A stretch of 64,000 bases of DNA from Whalleya microplaca (lineage: Eukaryota > Ascomycota > Sordariomycetes > Xylariales > Xylariaceae). How positions within the stretch are numbered: the stretch's first letter is position 1; the number at the start of each line of letters is the position of its first letter. The notes beneath the pieces were generated by a model. The model was not told the origin of the DNA, made no database searches, and was given only the letters and a program-made list of their open reading frames with translations. This document shows, piece by piece, positions 45,962 to 56,634 of the stretch. The position numbers and the translations under genes were made by a program. The stretch lies in the NCBI GenBank assembly GCA_022497155.1, contig MU385718.1:930001-994000 (forward strand), given 5' to 3'.

Positions 45962-48322
45962 AGGGAACTAATAGGCCGAAGGCCGCAATACGAATAGAAT
46001 TAATAAGGGTATTATTCAAGCAGGCTCTGGACCAAGCACCGTGGCTCAGACGATCCAGGGACAGCAATATGCACGAACGTTGATTGAAGGAGGGCGGAAT
46101 AGGCAGCCTCGCAAGGCAAATGCAGCTAGCCAGCCAGCAGCACCCGAGTGTGAATTGGAATATTAGCAATGAATATGATAAGATGGGATTGCAAAATGGA
46201 GTCTGTTTAAAGGTGACAGGTAATCTAAGTGAGACAAGGTGTAACTAGAAGATGTTATTGATGTTCGAGATCAGAAGTCGGCAAATGACTGATACGTATC
46301 GGGTGTATAAGATGCGTATAAAGTGCTTGTCCAAGGCAGAGGGAACAATAATCAAGGAAGTACTGCAGCGGGGGAAATGCCTCTTTTCAGATCGTCCACT
46401 TTGAATGGCCCAGGTGAGTGAGGAATAGAATCACACCAGAATGCGATCGCATTCAAAAACAAGGACGATTACCACGAAGCCGGACCTACGACTTTTAATA
46501 GGTATGCTAGACCGCTAATAGGGACTTCTCCTAAAAGGCAAACCTGTCTACATACGTAGAAGACGGTTTTATTAGGTACAGATGCAGGAGGAGTCTTGAC
46601 ATGGGCGGATAGAGCAGTCTAGGGATGTATCCGAGGGCGCCCACTCGTTGATCCGATATAACTTGGATACCGCAGCTGGTCTAGCTCTACTATTATTCGA
46701 TCAACGCATACATCTACGTGTAATCCGTAGTGCAATAGAATTGAGTGGCACGCAACTCAGCGGAGTCCCGTGATTACATGGAGATGGAGATGTTACCAGC
46801 ACCGCTTTACGAAGAGACAATGTCAATGTCATTGTTCCTCGTATGTAAGTAGGAAAGATAAGGGAGGCTGGTTGCCAGCTCTCCCTACATACACACGTAC
46901 GACGACGAAAAGAGTCGTTCGACTGTGTCTGAACCCAAGAGCGCCGCGGGACCTATGTACTCATGATCCCCGCAATACAAACAACAAATCACTTGAAGTG
47001 TCAATTGAGGGCGAAAACTTGGCCCCTCGCTGGTAGGTCTTTACGTCGGACGGGCTGCCACGTTGGATTCGTGCCTTATGGTGCTCTGTGCCCTGTTTCT
47101 GGCTCTCGAAGGCCTGAAGACGCCCGGGTGAGCCTGATTCGCAGGTTCGAAAGCAAGCCCTTGACTAGCTGGGACTTCTGCATGCAGAATTTAGGGGCGG
47201 TCATAACAAACCAAAAAGGTACACTAAATATGCGTTGATTATTGGACGAGCCGCTTGGCCAACCTGCCACCTTGGCTAATCAGAGGCGTGTGGATCTGCT
47301 GCGGTGTTAGATATTGTAAATAGAGTGGCCGCCGATTCCGCAAGCCAAGCCGATATGTTGAAAAGAAACGGCTTATGGAGACTTCTCCACAGTCAGCATA
47401 TTCGATGGAGGATCACGGTTACACGTAGAAGGACATTCTAGAACAAAAATAGTGAAGTGCAAGTCAAGGCAACGAGTCGCTGTTGTTCTCGCTTCAATTA
47501 TGTGGTACCGACGAATTATCTCTCGCTCGTTTCTCCATAGGCAATGCTGGGCAAACCGAAGCGTCAGAGACTTGACCGAACACGCTCCTTGCAGTTGTGT
47601 CATATGCCAATTCCACCAACCCACACGTCAGCTCGCATGCCACACCAGATCTGGCTTCTAATAAGGCAATGCAAGGCGAACCGACGAAATGCCCAGTAAG
47701 AACAAGCAATGTTGCATAGCACTTAGTTCCGTTTGAGTAGTGATTTCATTCTTGCCGTTTCCAACAAATTGGCTTCCAGTTCTGTTAATCAAGGCTGAGT
47801 TTAACGTTAGAAGCCTACTTATCCCATCTACTTCTCCTTCCGAGCATATAGCCCCACCTATATTGTGCTCGACGTAAGATTGATGTCGTAATATTTGCTA
47901 CACGTTCGCCTGTTGGTTAGAGCAACCCTTCTGGGACAAGCTGTCGCCCTGCAGTGAGTATATGGTACATGAATTAAGATGGTCCTTAAGCAACGCATCG
48001 GGGAATCAGGGAATAAGGGAACACAGGTGAAAGAAGAAACTGAGAGGGAAAGAAGGGGACTGTGGGCCAAGTTGAAGTGGCCCACAAAGACGGCGAAAAC
48101 GTCTTGGATCTCATGTTGAACGCCTGGTGTTTTGGTTGCAAAAACAGCGACAGAACAAAAACCTAGACCCAAGCTCCGGGGCGACTTGCATCGTCCGCAA
48201 TGTTGTATGACGGACTTTGCAAGTCAACGCCCGCTAATGATTCATACCTGACACGTTCCCACTGCCCGCCCTTCCCCTCGGATTTCTCACTTCCCCTGGG
48301 AGAGCTGGAGACGAGGGCTACC
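45962..48322. other. Intergenic stretch of about 2.4 kb
   Basis: Between two minus-strand genes. Short open frames on both strands (for example 46770-47036 and 47452-47661) have no recognisable domain. Nothing else seen. Confidence 0.4.
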
Positions 48323-49192
48323 TCACAAGACGTCCCAGACATCCTCGGCGGCGTGGCAAAACTTGCTGCAGGCCACGCTAGCCGAGAGACTGTATTGACT
48401 GATGGCGATTTTCTCATCCACGTATTCGTCAGCGAAATTGTCAGAACCCTTCGCCATGGCACCAACGAAGACACATATGCTCTCCTTAGGATCAAGGCCA
48501 GAGATATAGTCTCGTGGATGCACGATGGCTGAGTCAAAGCTCAAGGTCACTTTCCGGCATTTCGGTGGTAGGTGGTCCGTGATCGGATTCTGTATCACTC
48601 GGAGGAGCTTCTCCTGCGAGTTGGTCGATCGAATGGATAGGCGATGGAGCAACTGGACCATCAGACCTGCGAACCGCTTGAAGGTTCTAGGAATACGGAC
48701 AGTCGGCGAGACCTCGATCAAGACGCCCTTCGCCGTGTGTATATAGATCTGCAGCTTGCCTGCCTTGTTGATGGGTGAGTCAAGCAGAGTGAGGAGGCAC
48801 TATGTTAGTAGGGTGCACAATTAGCATGTTGAATGCCAACTCGGTGAAAGACTGGTTGAAGAGTAGGTCACCTGATGTGTGATGTCTGGCCTTGCGTCGC
48901 TGATGTCTCGGTTCATCTTCCGCATGACACCGATGTGCTCGTCGCTGTTCAGAAGCGAATACTTGTCTTCGCGCTGCATGCCCATACGGCCAGGACCACC
49001 GCCATGGGATGCTTTGTAGGTCTCCAGGCTGGCATTGGACAGGACGACGATCAACCGTTGACTGTCCTTGTCGTTGGAGGGTATAGGGACGTGTTGCTCG
49101 GCTACAAGCTGCGGCAGAGCTGGCGGAGGTAGGGATTGGGTACCTGTAGCAGTAGTCATAGTGTCAGATACGGCAAGCTTGTTGGCTGGCAT
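48323..49192 (-). CDS. EMG1: Ribosome biogenesis rRNA methyltransferase Emg1/Nep1
   Basis: SPOUT-class methyltransferase that modifies a pseudouridine in 18S rRNA and is needed for small-subunit assembly in the nucleolus. Exons are 49192-48872 and 48799-48323, with a 72-bp intron (GTGACC donor, TAG acceptor, CTACTAAC branch) in phase 0; 265 aa. Conserved blocks include [62 protein letters not shown] across the junction, [20 protein letters not shown] and [13 protein letters not shown] (the knot region). The first 35 residues are variable. ATG at 49192 gives a normal fungal length; another in-frame ATG at 49159 is possible. Confidence 0.94.
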
Positions 49193-52024
49193 TGCGGAGA
49201 CGGGGACGGGGACGGAGACGGAGACTACGCTGCTGGCAAGCTAGGCCTTGAGGGTTTGTTTGTGGGCCAGAGAAGTAATGCAGATGTTGCTTCTTTTTGT
49301 CAGGGGAAGGGCGGTGTACGATGAGACGGGCGTGGCGCAGACTTCCTACGCAGTACGCAGTATGTGCGCAGCAGCTGTCTTCCTTCCTCCGCTCCATCCA
49401 TCGTGCCAATGATATAAAACAATGTTTCAAACTTACGAGGTCGTTTCCCGGCACGATATTCCGCTGTGGTAGGCATAATCGCAGGATCAAGAGGTAAAGG
49501 GGAATTAGCTTAGAAGATGAGTGCAAAACTACTACACGTGATTAGTAGGGAAATTGTTATAGGCTAGAATATTTTTCTCTGGCTCTGATAGTCGTTGGGC
49601 GCAAAGAATTGAAGTAGTAAGTAATGAAGAATTGTTGCAAGTGAATTGTCGGTGAGAAGGGTTTTCTTTTTTTTATTCCCTCTGCGAGCGATCCTCGCAA
49701 GCCTGCCGCCCCACCACGTCCGGTGAACCCTGGAGCTAACGTTGTAGTGTAACCCTGACCCTCTTCGCCCTACTGGCCCTACTGCTTACTAGGGAGGTCT
49801 TATTATTCACCGACCTATCAGGGAAATTAATGTAGCTGCGTCGCCCGGCGCGCGGCCCACGGTGCACACCCGGATTATACCCACTAAAACATACCGTCTC
49901 AATGACTGCCCTCGGACCCCGATACTACTTACGATCCGAATCATCTCTTCCGATGACCCTCAAATATGTTTATCCCCTTTTAGCTTTATTCTTCAACATT
50001 CAAGTACATGTTTCGTCTTATCTATCAATCAAGGTTCAATACCCCTCTTTTCAAACTCATTTTAACGGGTGCTTCCGTCTCACGTTATCTCACTGCATAT
50101 ATTTATGCATCAAGAATGCGGAGTAGTACCTAGGGAGCCTGCAGTAGGTAACACCCGAGCCTTACATACTGTCCGATCCTTTGATGGTGAAGTGGTCCTG
50201 GCAGCCTGGAGTTCGGGAAAAGTAAACGCGCGAGCACCGCCTGTCGTCCTTCACTTGCAACGTCGGGTAGATACTGCTGTGCGAAATTCCGAGAATTGAC
50301 ACATCATTGTAGACTGTCAAATGGGTGACATCAAATTCCACCTATTATATTATATATTTGGCTTTGGCCTTGTACTTGGCCGAATCTCGTCAATCAATTT
50401 CATAGGCGAAGCGACTTAGTAAGATACGTTATGCTTACTTTGCAGATCCTGGTTGAGGCCATCGTGGGGGTTTGCCAGTCTACGGTCTTGAAATCTTATG
50501 CCTAGTGACATGGGTAGATAGTCGCACCCCAATACCAATCACAGGGACTATATACTGCTAATTCGTAAGATTTTCACAATGGTACTTCGTACGAAATACC
50601 TTCCAGTTTACTCGGCTCTCATTGGTTTCTTATCCACCCTTTCTATATGTGGCACATACATAACCTACCTATCGTGTCGAAGCAAAAGCTGATCCGTAGC
50701 TTTGGCAGAATCGATAGATGTCCGAGTATACTCTCTCAAACCCCGGTAACCACGGCAGTGGTGACACGAGGGCTTCCTCTTTGAAATCTTCCTAGGTTTG
50801 TGCGCACGTAAATAGATAATCAATTGTCAACTAAATCAGTCCCTCCTATGATTGGGGCCTGGATTCTATACGGCATATTTCAGTACTCCTTAAATATTAT
50901 CATGAAGGAATTTGAGAGCCTGTGCGAGGTGAACACACTCGAATAGTTAAACAGCTGATATCATAACATGTTTATAAGGGGGGTTTCTTTCATGTATTTG
51001 CACTGGGTTGTAGTTGATTCTAGGTATGGTTCATCTTAGCTATTTGTCAAGGCTATGACATAACCAAATACAAATGAGAAATCTTTGCTGCGGAATGAAT
51101 CTCCTGAAAGGGTATTTGTCACGCGTAGAGAACTAAAGTTTCGATGCAGACTATCAATCTTCCATATGTACGTACCACAATGGCAGTCTACTAATAAGCT
51201 AAAACCGGTTCTAAGGGAGTAAATTCCTATACATTAGAGAGGGCTTATTGGGAAAGGGTTTCGTTATAATGATGTAGTTTCATGTTCACTCCAGGTCCAC
51301 GGCAAGGTAGACTGTGGCTTGACCTTCCATGCCACTTTTATTTAGGTAATTCGATAGCTGTAATTTATATATCTAGTAATACGACATGATATCTGATATA
51401 AGTTCGAACAATTCGAAACGCAAACTCGCTAGCCAAGGTGAAACTTGATCTGCCTAAGAGTTAAAAGCTCGGCATCGTAAGTAGTCTTACTTCTAGCTAT
51501 CTGACTATTAGTCCTTATAAATCAGGATACCTAGCAGCAGTAGTCACGGGCTTTATCGTGTTCTATCATTGTAATCTTAAATGAGCACCGAACATTGCCT
51601 ACCTCTATATAAGTACTGGCTTACGCGCAGGATCGAGTGAGATCTTGGTACCATTGATATTTCGCAGGCTTTACGTGTGCTTTGTGTTTATCTGAACAGG
51701 GAAAGCCTTCTTAGCTATCAAGGGGTAGCATGGGTTCAAACATTATCCAAGACAATCATATTCTCCCCAATTTATTGTTACAACTTCTTCTCGATCACCG
51801 GTGACTTCGTATGGATGAGACTGTGCCCCTGGTGACGGATAATGATTGGATGGAGATGCCGGCATAAACTATTACATCCTGTGTGGTCTCAGTCGCAAGC
51901 TTGTACGATTTCCCTAGATCACAGAAAACACAAAGGGTAAGTGAAAGCTTGTTATATACCACAAAGTAAAACCCTCCGTCACCAGATTCCGAGTACGAGT
52001 AAGTCCTCGCTTGCCGTTATATCA
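49193..52024. other. Gene-poor AT-rich stretch of about 2.8 kb
   Basis: Contains the EMG1 upstream region and then mainly AT-rich DNA with no frame worth calling. It leads into a dead GH25 gene, so decayed sequence may extend further than I can recognise. Confidence 0.4.
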
Positions 52025-52059
52025 GGGTTTGATCGTTTGATGTCCTGCTTATGAGCCAT

Positions 52060-52690
52060 GTGTCGATTTCAAGGCGGCTTATCATTCGGGCATACGCTTT
52101 GTTATCAGCAAGGTGAGCCAACATTGAAAACTAGGGCAAATCCTATCAGAACCAAGCTTGAGACATCGTGAATAGATCACTGAAGAAACTATATATAAGG
52201 GCTCGAAGATTAGTAGCCACTATAGCCGCGCCCAAAGCGCCGGCATCATGCTCGGCGACTACCATTTTATGCACGAATACTCCTCTTCTGGAGCAGCACA
52301 GGTCAACTTCCCCTTTCGTGCGGCGATGTTGGTACTCAAGGCATCGCTCTCCTAGGTATGATGGATCTCGGGGGAAACTATGCTACTCTCTCCGCAGATG
52401 CCATGCTTTCGTATACCATGGGTTTTGTCGATATGTCCCACAACATAACTGAGCGTTGCCCTCTGGTAATGATATTAACTAACCTATCATGGTGGACAAG
52501 CTACACAGGAAGGTCAAATACTCCTGCTAGCACGAGTCCCCTCGTCCTAGCGCGATATAGCAGTAGCGCTAGAACACGACCGGACAGTTAGCCACACAAT
52601 ACGGTTCAGCAACCTAACGAATTACGACTGATACCAATATAGCGGCGATTCAGATACTTTCAATGGAGAGGTTGGTATCTTTGTAAAGAG
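52060..52690 (+). pseudogene. Decayed GH25 (Chalaropsis-type) lysozyme gene
   Basis: Pieces of a GH25 muramidase line up in order in three frames. They are VDFKAAYHSGIRFVISK (52062-52112), then after a recognisable GTGAGC...TAG intron (52113-52175) ITEETIYKG...SSHYSRAQSAG and GDYHF...SSGAAQVNF (52176 to about 52312). After a frameshift come GTQGIALLGMMDLGGNY and STSPLVLARYSSS (from 52322), and after a second frameshift GDSDTFNGE (from 52644). An in-frame TAG at 52589-52591 replaces a Trp expected before the P-x-N/Q-T block. The catalytic D-x-E motif reads DLG, so the Glu is lost. The family normally cleaves bacterial peptidoglycan and is secreted; no signal peptide could be recovered upstream. 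Not functional as it stands. Confidence 0.78.
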
Positions 52691-54090
52691 TGAAAGAGAG
52701 CGAATTCCGGCACAGTGGATGGACTGCCAAAATTGGCTACTGGGTGAAGGCCTCTGATAGGCTAGCCACTTAGCTCATCTATATCTACAGAAGGTAGCCC
52801 CATTGCCCTTTGTTGGAAACCCTATTTTGGTATCCATAATAACTTTAGTTGATTCGTATTCTAATAATACAAGTATACCCCATGTTGGATAACACACACC
52901 TTTATGGGCTCCTGGCTCTAGATCTTGTGTTTCACGGCAAAAGATATGATGAAGTCGAAAATCCACGGAGTTACATAGCATGATCTCGTAGAAATGATAA
53001 ACCAGATAATTATCTAAGTTCAGCTTGTGATTACTCGTTAATGTACTTTACTACGACTATCGAGTATGATAAATATAGCATTTTGCCGTCAAGTGTCAAT
53101 AAAGAGAAAGGGAGCGAGATGAAAATGGATCTTTATATAACTATTAAAATGGCATTATATTAGTCGCATATCAAGAGTGAAAATCTGAGGAGAATACCTA
53201 CGGACTACATTTTGTGTAGTCACATTCAGATCTGTTGTCACATATCTAATAATGCCTGGTCTTATATGGCTTCGCCTGGGGCTCTCTTACAATATTATAT
53301 TATAAATAGACTATATAATGGTGCTTGGTCAATGTATCTCAGACACTGCAGTCGGATGTTCAAACCTAAATAATGTAGTATGGCTAAATGCAATGGGGGT
53401 TTTGCATGTTGTCATGATAATAGGGGGTATTAGTTATAGTGCCTTAAGCCAATGGATCCTAGAGCAATAATTGCCCCAAGAGGTCCGTTGCTTAAAGGAG
53501 GTCCTTTAAGCTGTTGAAGATTCTTTAGATCTTAGACATTTACACAATTCTACTTTGAGAACTAGAGTGGTCGCAGCAGCACCTAATGATCATTGCACAT
53601 ATTGTAACTGTAATACATGTGAAGTAGGCAAGTTAGGGTATGGACCGGCCAGGGGAAAATATACTTCATTATTATAATAGATATAGCTAGGGGTACGAAA
53701 TAAGCGCCCTGCCGAGCATGTCAGGACTTGATGTAAAGAACTTAGAGACAAAGAAGGCGGTTGAGATTGACAACGGTGATCTTTATACTCACAAATCATG
53801 AACAGCTTCTTCCTTAACCTTTTGAAAGGATAATATGCTTTACATAAAGTGAACATGCAATGAATGCTTAGTATTACGCAGTCATGGTTCATATGTACCT
53901 ATCCTGTACCATCATTGAGGACGCAGGCTGACCGAGATAGCAACCACAGACTCAAATCATGAACAGTACTGGGTCATTGTCCAGGTATGTTCCTACGTGT
54001 AGATATTGTTATATTCGTGACAGTACATGGTTATTGTACCTGTGTATCTAATCGTCAACCCCATGGGCAACGCGCCTGGACTCTACCGTT
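52691..54090. other. AT-rich intergenic stretch
   Basis: No gene, RNA or repeat supported. Strongly AT-rich between about 52980 and 53350. Confidence 0.4.
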
Positions 54091-54315
54091 GGGGGGGGGG
54101 GGGGGGGGGGGGGGGGGCGGGGGGGGCGGGGGGGGGGGGGGGGGGGGGCGGGGGCGGGGGGGGGGGCGGGGGGGGGGGGGGGGGGGGGGGGGGGCCGCNN
54201 NNNNNNNNTTTATTCTGTTCACTTCTTGGTTTTTTTTCCTGGTTTTAGAAACGCAACCCCCCCCGCCCCCCCGCCCCCCCCCGCCGCCGCCCCCCCCCCC
54301 CCCCCCCCCCCCCCC
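54091..54315. other. Assembly gap of 10 N flanked by poly-G and poly-C
   Basis: A nearly pure G run (54091-54194) meets ten Ns (54199-54208). After 48 ordinary bases (54209-54256), a nearly pure C run follows (54257-54315). G on the left and C on the right is what inward reads ending in no-signal G calls would leave at a gap. Open frames with poly-Gly or poly-Pro across it are artefacts. The true sequence and length here are unknown. Confidence 0.85.
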
Positions 54316-54417
54316 AAGCTCGGCGGCCCTAAGTAAAGCCGGTACCTTCCTTGGGATTCCAAGCAACCGACCAATATATATCAAAACAGCAGCTGCTCAG
54401 GTATCATCAAGCATGTC

Positions 54418-54503
54418 GGTGCCTTGGCGAAGTGGTTATCGCGCTCCGTTTGGGCTACATATAGTTCTTCGGAGAAGTCAGGGGTTCGAATCCCCTAGGC
54501 ACC
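54418..54503 (+). tRNA. tRNA-Pro (anticodon TGG) with a 14-nt intron
   Basis: The cloverleaf is complete. Acceptor GGTGCCT/AGGCACC pairs fully (54418-54424 with 54497-54503), the D stem is GCGA/TCGC, the anticodon stem CTCCG/CGGAG, the variable loop has 5 nt, and the T arm is AGGGG-TTCGAAT-CCCCT. The anticodon TGG is at 54451-54453, followed by G37. The intron is 54455-54468, in the usual place after position 37. The base after the acceptor stem is C, as in eukaryotic tRNA-Pro. TTTT at 54517-54520 suits RNA polymerase III termination. The D stem is unlike that of most fungal tRNA-Pro genes, so the isotype is a little less certain than the tRNA call. Confidence 0.82.
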
Positions 54504-55619
54504 CTACAGCATTAACTTTTGCCTTCTTTCCTCAAGTAATTGTACATAACAGGTGAATATTTTTTTTCTCCAGGCCCACCAGGCACCAGGCTGGTAGTAG
54601 AAACCAGGTACCTTTGCAACATCATAGCAGAATAAGTCACAAGTGCAGCTATTCCCTAGACACACAAATACTTCCACCCCACCATTTACTGGCCACAATT
54701 AAGGGCAAGGCACTACACATTCGATCTGATTGAATATGTAAATCACCTCCCTAATGTAAATATTTTATATATATCGGCCCATCACTTCCAGTGTAGCAAT
54801 ACCTACTGGGATTTCTAGTCCGTAAAATCAACCAACCCCTGCGTGAAGGGATTAGGAAGAGGTCCATGCATTAGTCTTACACAGCTAAGTATGCAATTCC
54901 AAGCAAATAGTCCTTTGTGTGAGCTAAGAACTTGCATATCTACGTGCCCGGTAGAAATTATAGAAGGGAATCTGAAGGTTGGAGAGTGGTTGAATACATT
55001 TGTGACGCCATGTTCAATAATAGACTAATACTGCTGAATTAAAGCATTCTCTTCTGTCGTACTCAGAAGGTCAAGAGACTGATTCTGGAGGCTTGTGACG
55101 CTGCCGGATCATTATTCGCAATTGATGTTTTTGCTGTAATGCAAGCCTCACCAATCAAAGACCAATTATCATGTATGGTGCAGACAACACTTATGATAAA
55201 CATTTACAAAATAAATAAAGATTCTAAGACTACTGCTGAGCTGCTTGCATCAATGCAGCATTAATAGGTATAGGAAGTCCTGACTGTCCGTAACTACCTA
55301 CCCTCCTTACCTGGTGATATATGAAGTGAACGGTCGTCAAAATTGATGTGAATATGGACGGAAGCATTCCGGTGCCGTCCAGGTACCCGAGCTGTCGGGG
55401 TGGGTCGCCGTCATTGGCGCTCGGGCCACCAAGCGAATTACAGCATCTATCCCACTTGGGTCCTCTAAAAATTTTGGGAGCTATTATCCTACATACGATC
55501 CCACGGCGACGTTGCGCCAATGCCAGCTACGATAGCCTCAACGAAAACGGCATTGGGGAAACATAACAATTGAGATCAACACCGAGCAAGCGCATTGAGA
55601 CATAAGAAAGATACCCAGA
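54504..55619. other. Intergenic region after the tRNA
   Basis: Apart from the terminator, no feature found. The last few hundred bases should contain the promoter of the S17 gene. Confidence 0.4.
54517..54520 (+). terminator. RNA polymerase III terminator (T4)
   Basis: TTTT 14 nt after the tRNA end. Confidence 0.6.
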
Positions 55620-56286
55620 ATGGCTTCCGAACTAGCGGCCGCCGCTGCCAACACCGCGCGACGGGTAGGTAAAGAAATGCACGGCGTTGTGGTATCGGCC
55701 GGCCTGATGGACAAGACCGTGAAGGTGAAGCTGGGAGGGCTGCGGTGGGAGCCTCGAGTGCAAAAGGTTCGCTGATACATGCATCCATCCTACCACTCAA
55801 GCCCGCCAATCTTTTGCGAGGACATATCAAGCAGAAGATGTGTAGCCGAATTCCAGCTAACCACCAACTCACCCACAGTACTTCAAAGAGCCACGATTCA
55901 AGCTAGTCCACGACCCGGCAAACTCAGTCCGCCAAGGCGATGTTGTGGCCATAACCTCGAGCTGGCGGTATTCGCAGCACGTGCGCCACGTAGTAAAGCA
56001 CATCATCGCGCCGTTCGGCGAGCCTATTGAAGGGAGACCGCCCGTGCCGACGTTAGAAGAGAGGGTCGCGGAGCGGGAGGCCAAGCGAGCTGCTAAGGAC
56101 GAGCGGAGGGCACAGACAAAGGAAATGCAAGCGCGGGCCAAGGAGGTAGAAACGATGGAAACGGAGGTTAGGAGGGCGCTCCGGCAGGCTGCGAGAGCTG
56201 TGAGGCTTGCTTCCGCCAGGGTACCGGGTGCACCATCCAGAGAAGCACCTGGAGGTGTATCCAATCCTGCATCTGATGTAGATTGA
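55620..56286 (+). CDS. Mitochondrial small-subunit ribosomal protein S17 (uS17m)
   Basis: Two exons, 55620-55766 and 55879-56286, with a 112-bp intron (GTTCGC donor, CAG acceptor, GCTAACC branch motif) in phase 0; 184 aa. The S17/OB-fold core is clear: GKEMHGVVVSAGLMDKTVKVKL, then FKEPRFKLVHDPANSVRQGD and VVAITSSWRYSQHVRHVVKHII. The short Ala-rich N-terminus fits mitochondrial import. The C-terminal extension from about residue 110 is a charged helix (EERVAEREAKRAAKDERRAQ), usual for fungal mitochondrial S17. The donor GTTCGC is weaker than its neighbours, but the splice restores a contiguous domain. Confidence 0.9.
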
Positions 56287-56634
56287 AAATGAGATATGTA
56301 GGTGGACCGGCTGGATGGCTGGGCTCTACGAACAATATCAAAATGGCCTCCAGGAACGCTTGTAGCAAAGTGGGCAGCATTTGGCAAATCTGTATATACT
56401 AACCATGTAAGATAATGTACAACCGCGATTTGACTAAGAACGGTTATGCATCAACAGGAAAACGTATTGGAACCTTCACCTTAGGTATCGTATGCCAATT
56501 CATCCGCCCCCCCCCCCCCCCCTTGATCCCCTCCAAAACGCCGTTGTTGCACCAATCCACCCATCCATCCTATCCCGCCGCCATTGAAAATCAACTCTAC
56601 GCTTAATGTGTTTCATTCGGGTCTTCCAGCCATC
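56287..56634. other. Convergent intergenic region with a 16-nt poly-C run
   Basis: Between the S17 stop (+) and the AAA ATPase stop (-). A run of 16 C lies at 56507-56522. No gene. Confidence 0.6.

Noticed and set aside
52168..52591. Two plus-strand frames of 94 and 77 codons as separate genes
   Set aside because: Parts of them coincide with pieces of one decayed GH25 gene read in the right or wrong frame.
53987..54556. Open frames with poly-Gly/poly-Pro through the N gap
   Set aside because: They are translations of the poly-G, N and poly-C block and run into the tRNA gene.
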